Assembly: GCA_003354225.1 (NCBI GenBank)
Contig: PIVH01000338.1
Span: 1-6,220 of the forward strand
Length of the DNA stretch: 6,220 nt
Source of the DNA: Globobulimina sp.
Taxonomy: Eukaryota; Foraminifera; Rotaliida
Reading direction: 5' to 3'
Notes under the pieces: model-generated
Database searches by the model: none
Told to the model about the DNA's origin: nothing
What the model saw: the letters and a program-made list of their open reading frames with translations, nothing else
Translations under genes and position numbers: made by a program
Shown: piece after piece, positions 5,277 through 6,220 of the stretch
Layout of the letters: every line of letters begins with the position of its first letter
How positions within the stretch are numbered: position 1 is the stretch's first letter

Positions 5277-6220
5277 TTTCATTTTTTTGGAGATATTGAG
5301 GGAGTACCAGTACTAATATATGTTAATTGTGATATAAATATTTTGTCTGACATCGCCTGATCCATTGATAAAAGCATCCCAATGTTCATTAAATTTATTT
5401 CAATTTACAAAGCGAATTATTCGGGTTTTGATATGAATATATTTTGGGGCACGGCGAGCTGTGCCATTGATACGCATAATATTGACAAGAATGCGTCCGC
5501 GGCCGATATAATATGGTAGCACCCCAATACTGCGTAACAATGACAGTTCGTCTGGATCCGGAACCGCCTGTAATATTTTCCTAGGGAATGAGAGCAAATC
5601 AGGCAGCTATTATTCATTGACTAATGATGAGATCTCCACCATTTACAGCAATAACACGGCCACACTCTATTTAGGCGATAGGTTAGCGTATTCCAGCGAC
5701 GTTTCGTCCATGTTTATCTATGGTTTGCATTTGCAAGCATCCGTTTGGTCCAATCTATAAATTTTATCATTATGCACAAATAAGAGTTAAATTATTTTCA
5801 ATGACACTGAAAACATATTTAATTCAATGAATGTTAATTTCTATTCAAATGGAAATATTTTATTATTCCCAGCAGCATCGGTACATTTAAATGGTACACC
5901 TGCAAATTCTTTATTAGTGTAAACAAATTATAATTGTAATAATATAAATAATCTGGTGGCTCAAATGTAAGATATTATGGAAATGCCTCATATATTAATG
6001 CCTCGCAATCAATAATCACAGTGTCCGAAAGATGCTCAACAAGTTATTCAATGTTGGTGTGCGGCCCAAATGACAGAACAGCGGCAAATAATACATATGC
6101 AATGACATGATTAAACAGTGAGTTGTCTTCATTATATTCATCATCGGTTACATTTGATTCTTATTCTGGTTCAAATTATGTTGCTGGCTTTGAGCAATCA
6201 ATTGATATGAATGGCACTGC
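5277..6220 (+). pseudogene. Decayed Ser/Asn/Tyr-rich cysteine-dotted repeat protein, runs off the window
   Basis: Long stretches of protein-like sequence follow each other in changing frames. These are 5277-5516 in frame 3 (GVPVLIYVNCDINIL, then NIFWGTASCAIDTHNIDKN), 5515-5922 in frame 1 (GSTPILRNNDSSSGSGTAC, LYLGDRLAYSSDVSSMFIYG, NVNFYSNGNILLF) and 5952-6220 in frame 3 (SGGSNVRYYGNASYIN, SMLVCGPNDRTAANNTYAM). Stops interrupt at 5358 (TGA), 5758, 5788 and 5920 (TAA) and 6108 (TGA). Frames change near 5510 (one base gained) and 5940 (one lost). The spacing of small residues, Asn and isolated Cys suggests a beta-helix-like or secreted adhesive protein, but I cannot name a family. Codons ending in G or C (GCG, ACG, TCC, GTC) are commoner than in the neighbouring large gene. 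No signal peptide is visible. An intron-rich live gene is less likely because some stops have no suitable GT-AG pair nearby. Confidence 0.6.

Noticed and set aside
5400-5617. Minus-strand frames opposite the 3' pseudogene
   Set aside because: The + strand reading is protein-like across a far longer stretch. The minus frames are short and have no supporting context.
5758-6110. Reassigned stop codons (TAA or TGA read as an amino acid)
   Set aside because: The dioxygenase gene ends in TAA at the place expected for its domain, and the 3' region also has frameshifts, so decay explains the stops.

Overview
The window looks like nuclear DNA of a eukaryote, probably a microbial one (protist). It is AT-rich with long non-coding spacers. 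There are no Shine-Dalgarno-led operons. The one long intact protein carries a classical nuclear localisation signal, and several short GT-AG introns can be proposed. The lineage cannot be fixed from sequence alone.

Layout: (1) 77-1955 holds a gene of about 620 codons, read on the + strand in three frame segments. It is interrupted at about 337, at 823 and at about 1372. The last two breaks coincide with places where short introns of suitable phase can be drawn, so it is either a spliced gene or a decaying one. I do not recognise its family. (2) 1956-3191 is a repeat-rich stretch containing two similar upstream modules. Each has a tandem array built on a CCAAA...TCCATC core, then a 49-nt near-perfect hairpin inside an about 90-bp direct repeat, then a start codon. 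The first module precedes a small candidate spliced gene (from 2458, with a 29-nt intron), the second the large gene. (3) 3192-5240 is an intact 682-codon gene with a multidomain product. It has an N-terminal segment resembling a DNA-binding module of bacterial mobile-element proteins, a Lys/Ala-rich linker with an NLS, a PARP-like CCHC zinc finger, and a C-terminal AlkB-like Fe(II)/2-oxoglutarate dioxygenase with all key residues in place. It is best read as a nuclear nucleic-acid-modifying or repair enzyme. (4) From about 5277 to the window end there is a decayed gene for a Ser/Asn/Tyr-rich, cysteine-dotted extracellular-type repeat protein, with several stops and frameshifts.

Two relations link the parts. 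The hairpin repeat is shared by the two presumed promoters, suggesting common regulation or duplication of an upstream region. A perfect 49-bp inverted repeat joins the inside of the first gene (1219-1267) to the region just after the small gene (2717-2765), so the two transcripts could pair. Codon use differs between the AT-rich genes (77-1955 and 3192-5240) and the more GC-tolerant small gene and 3' pseudogene, hinting at different origins.
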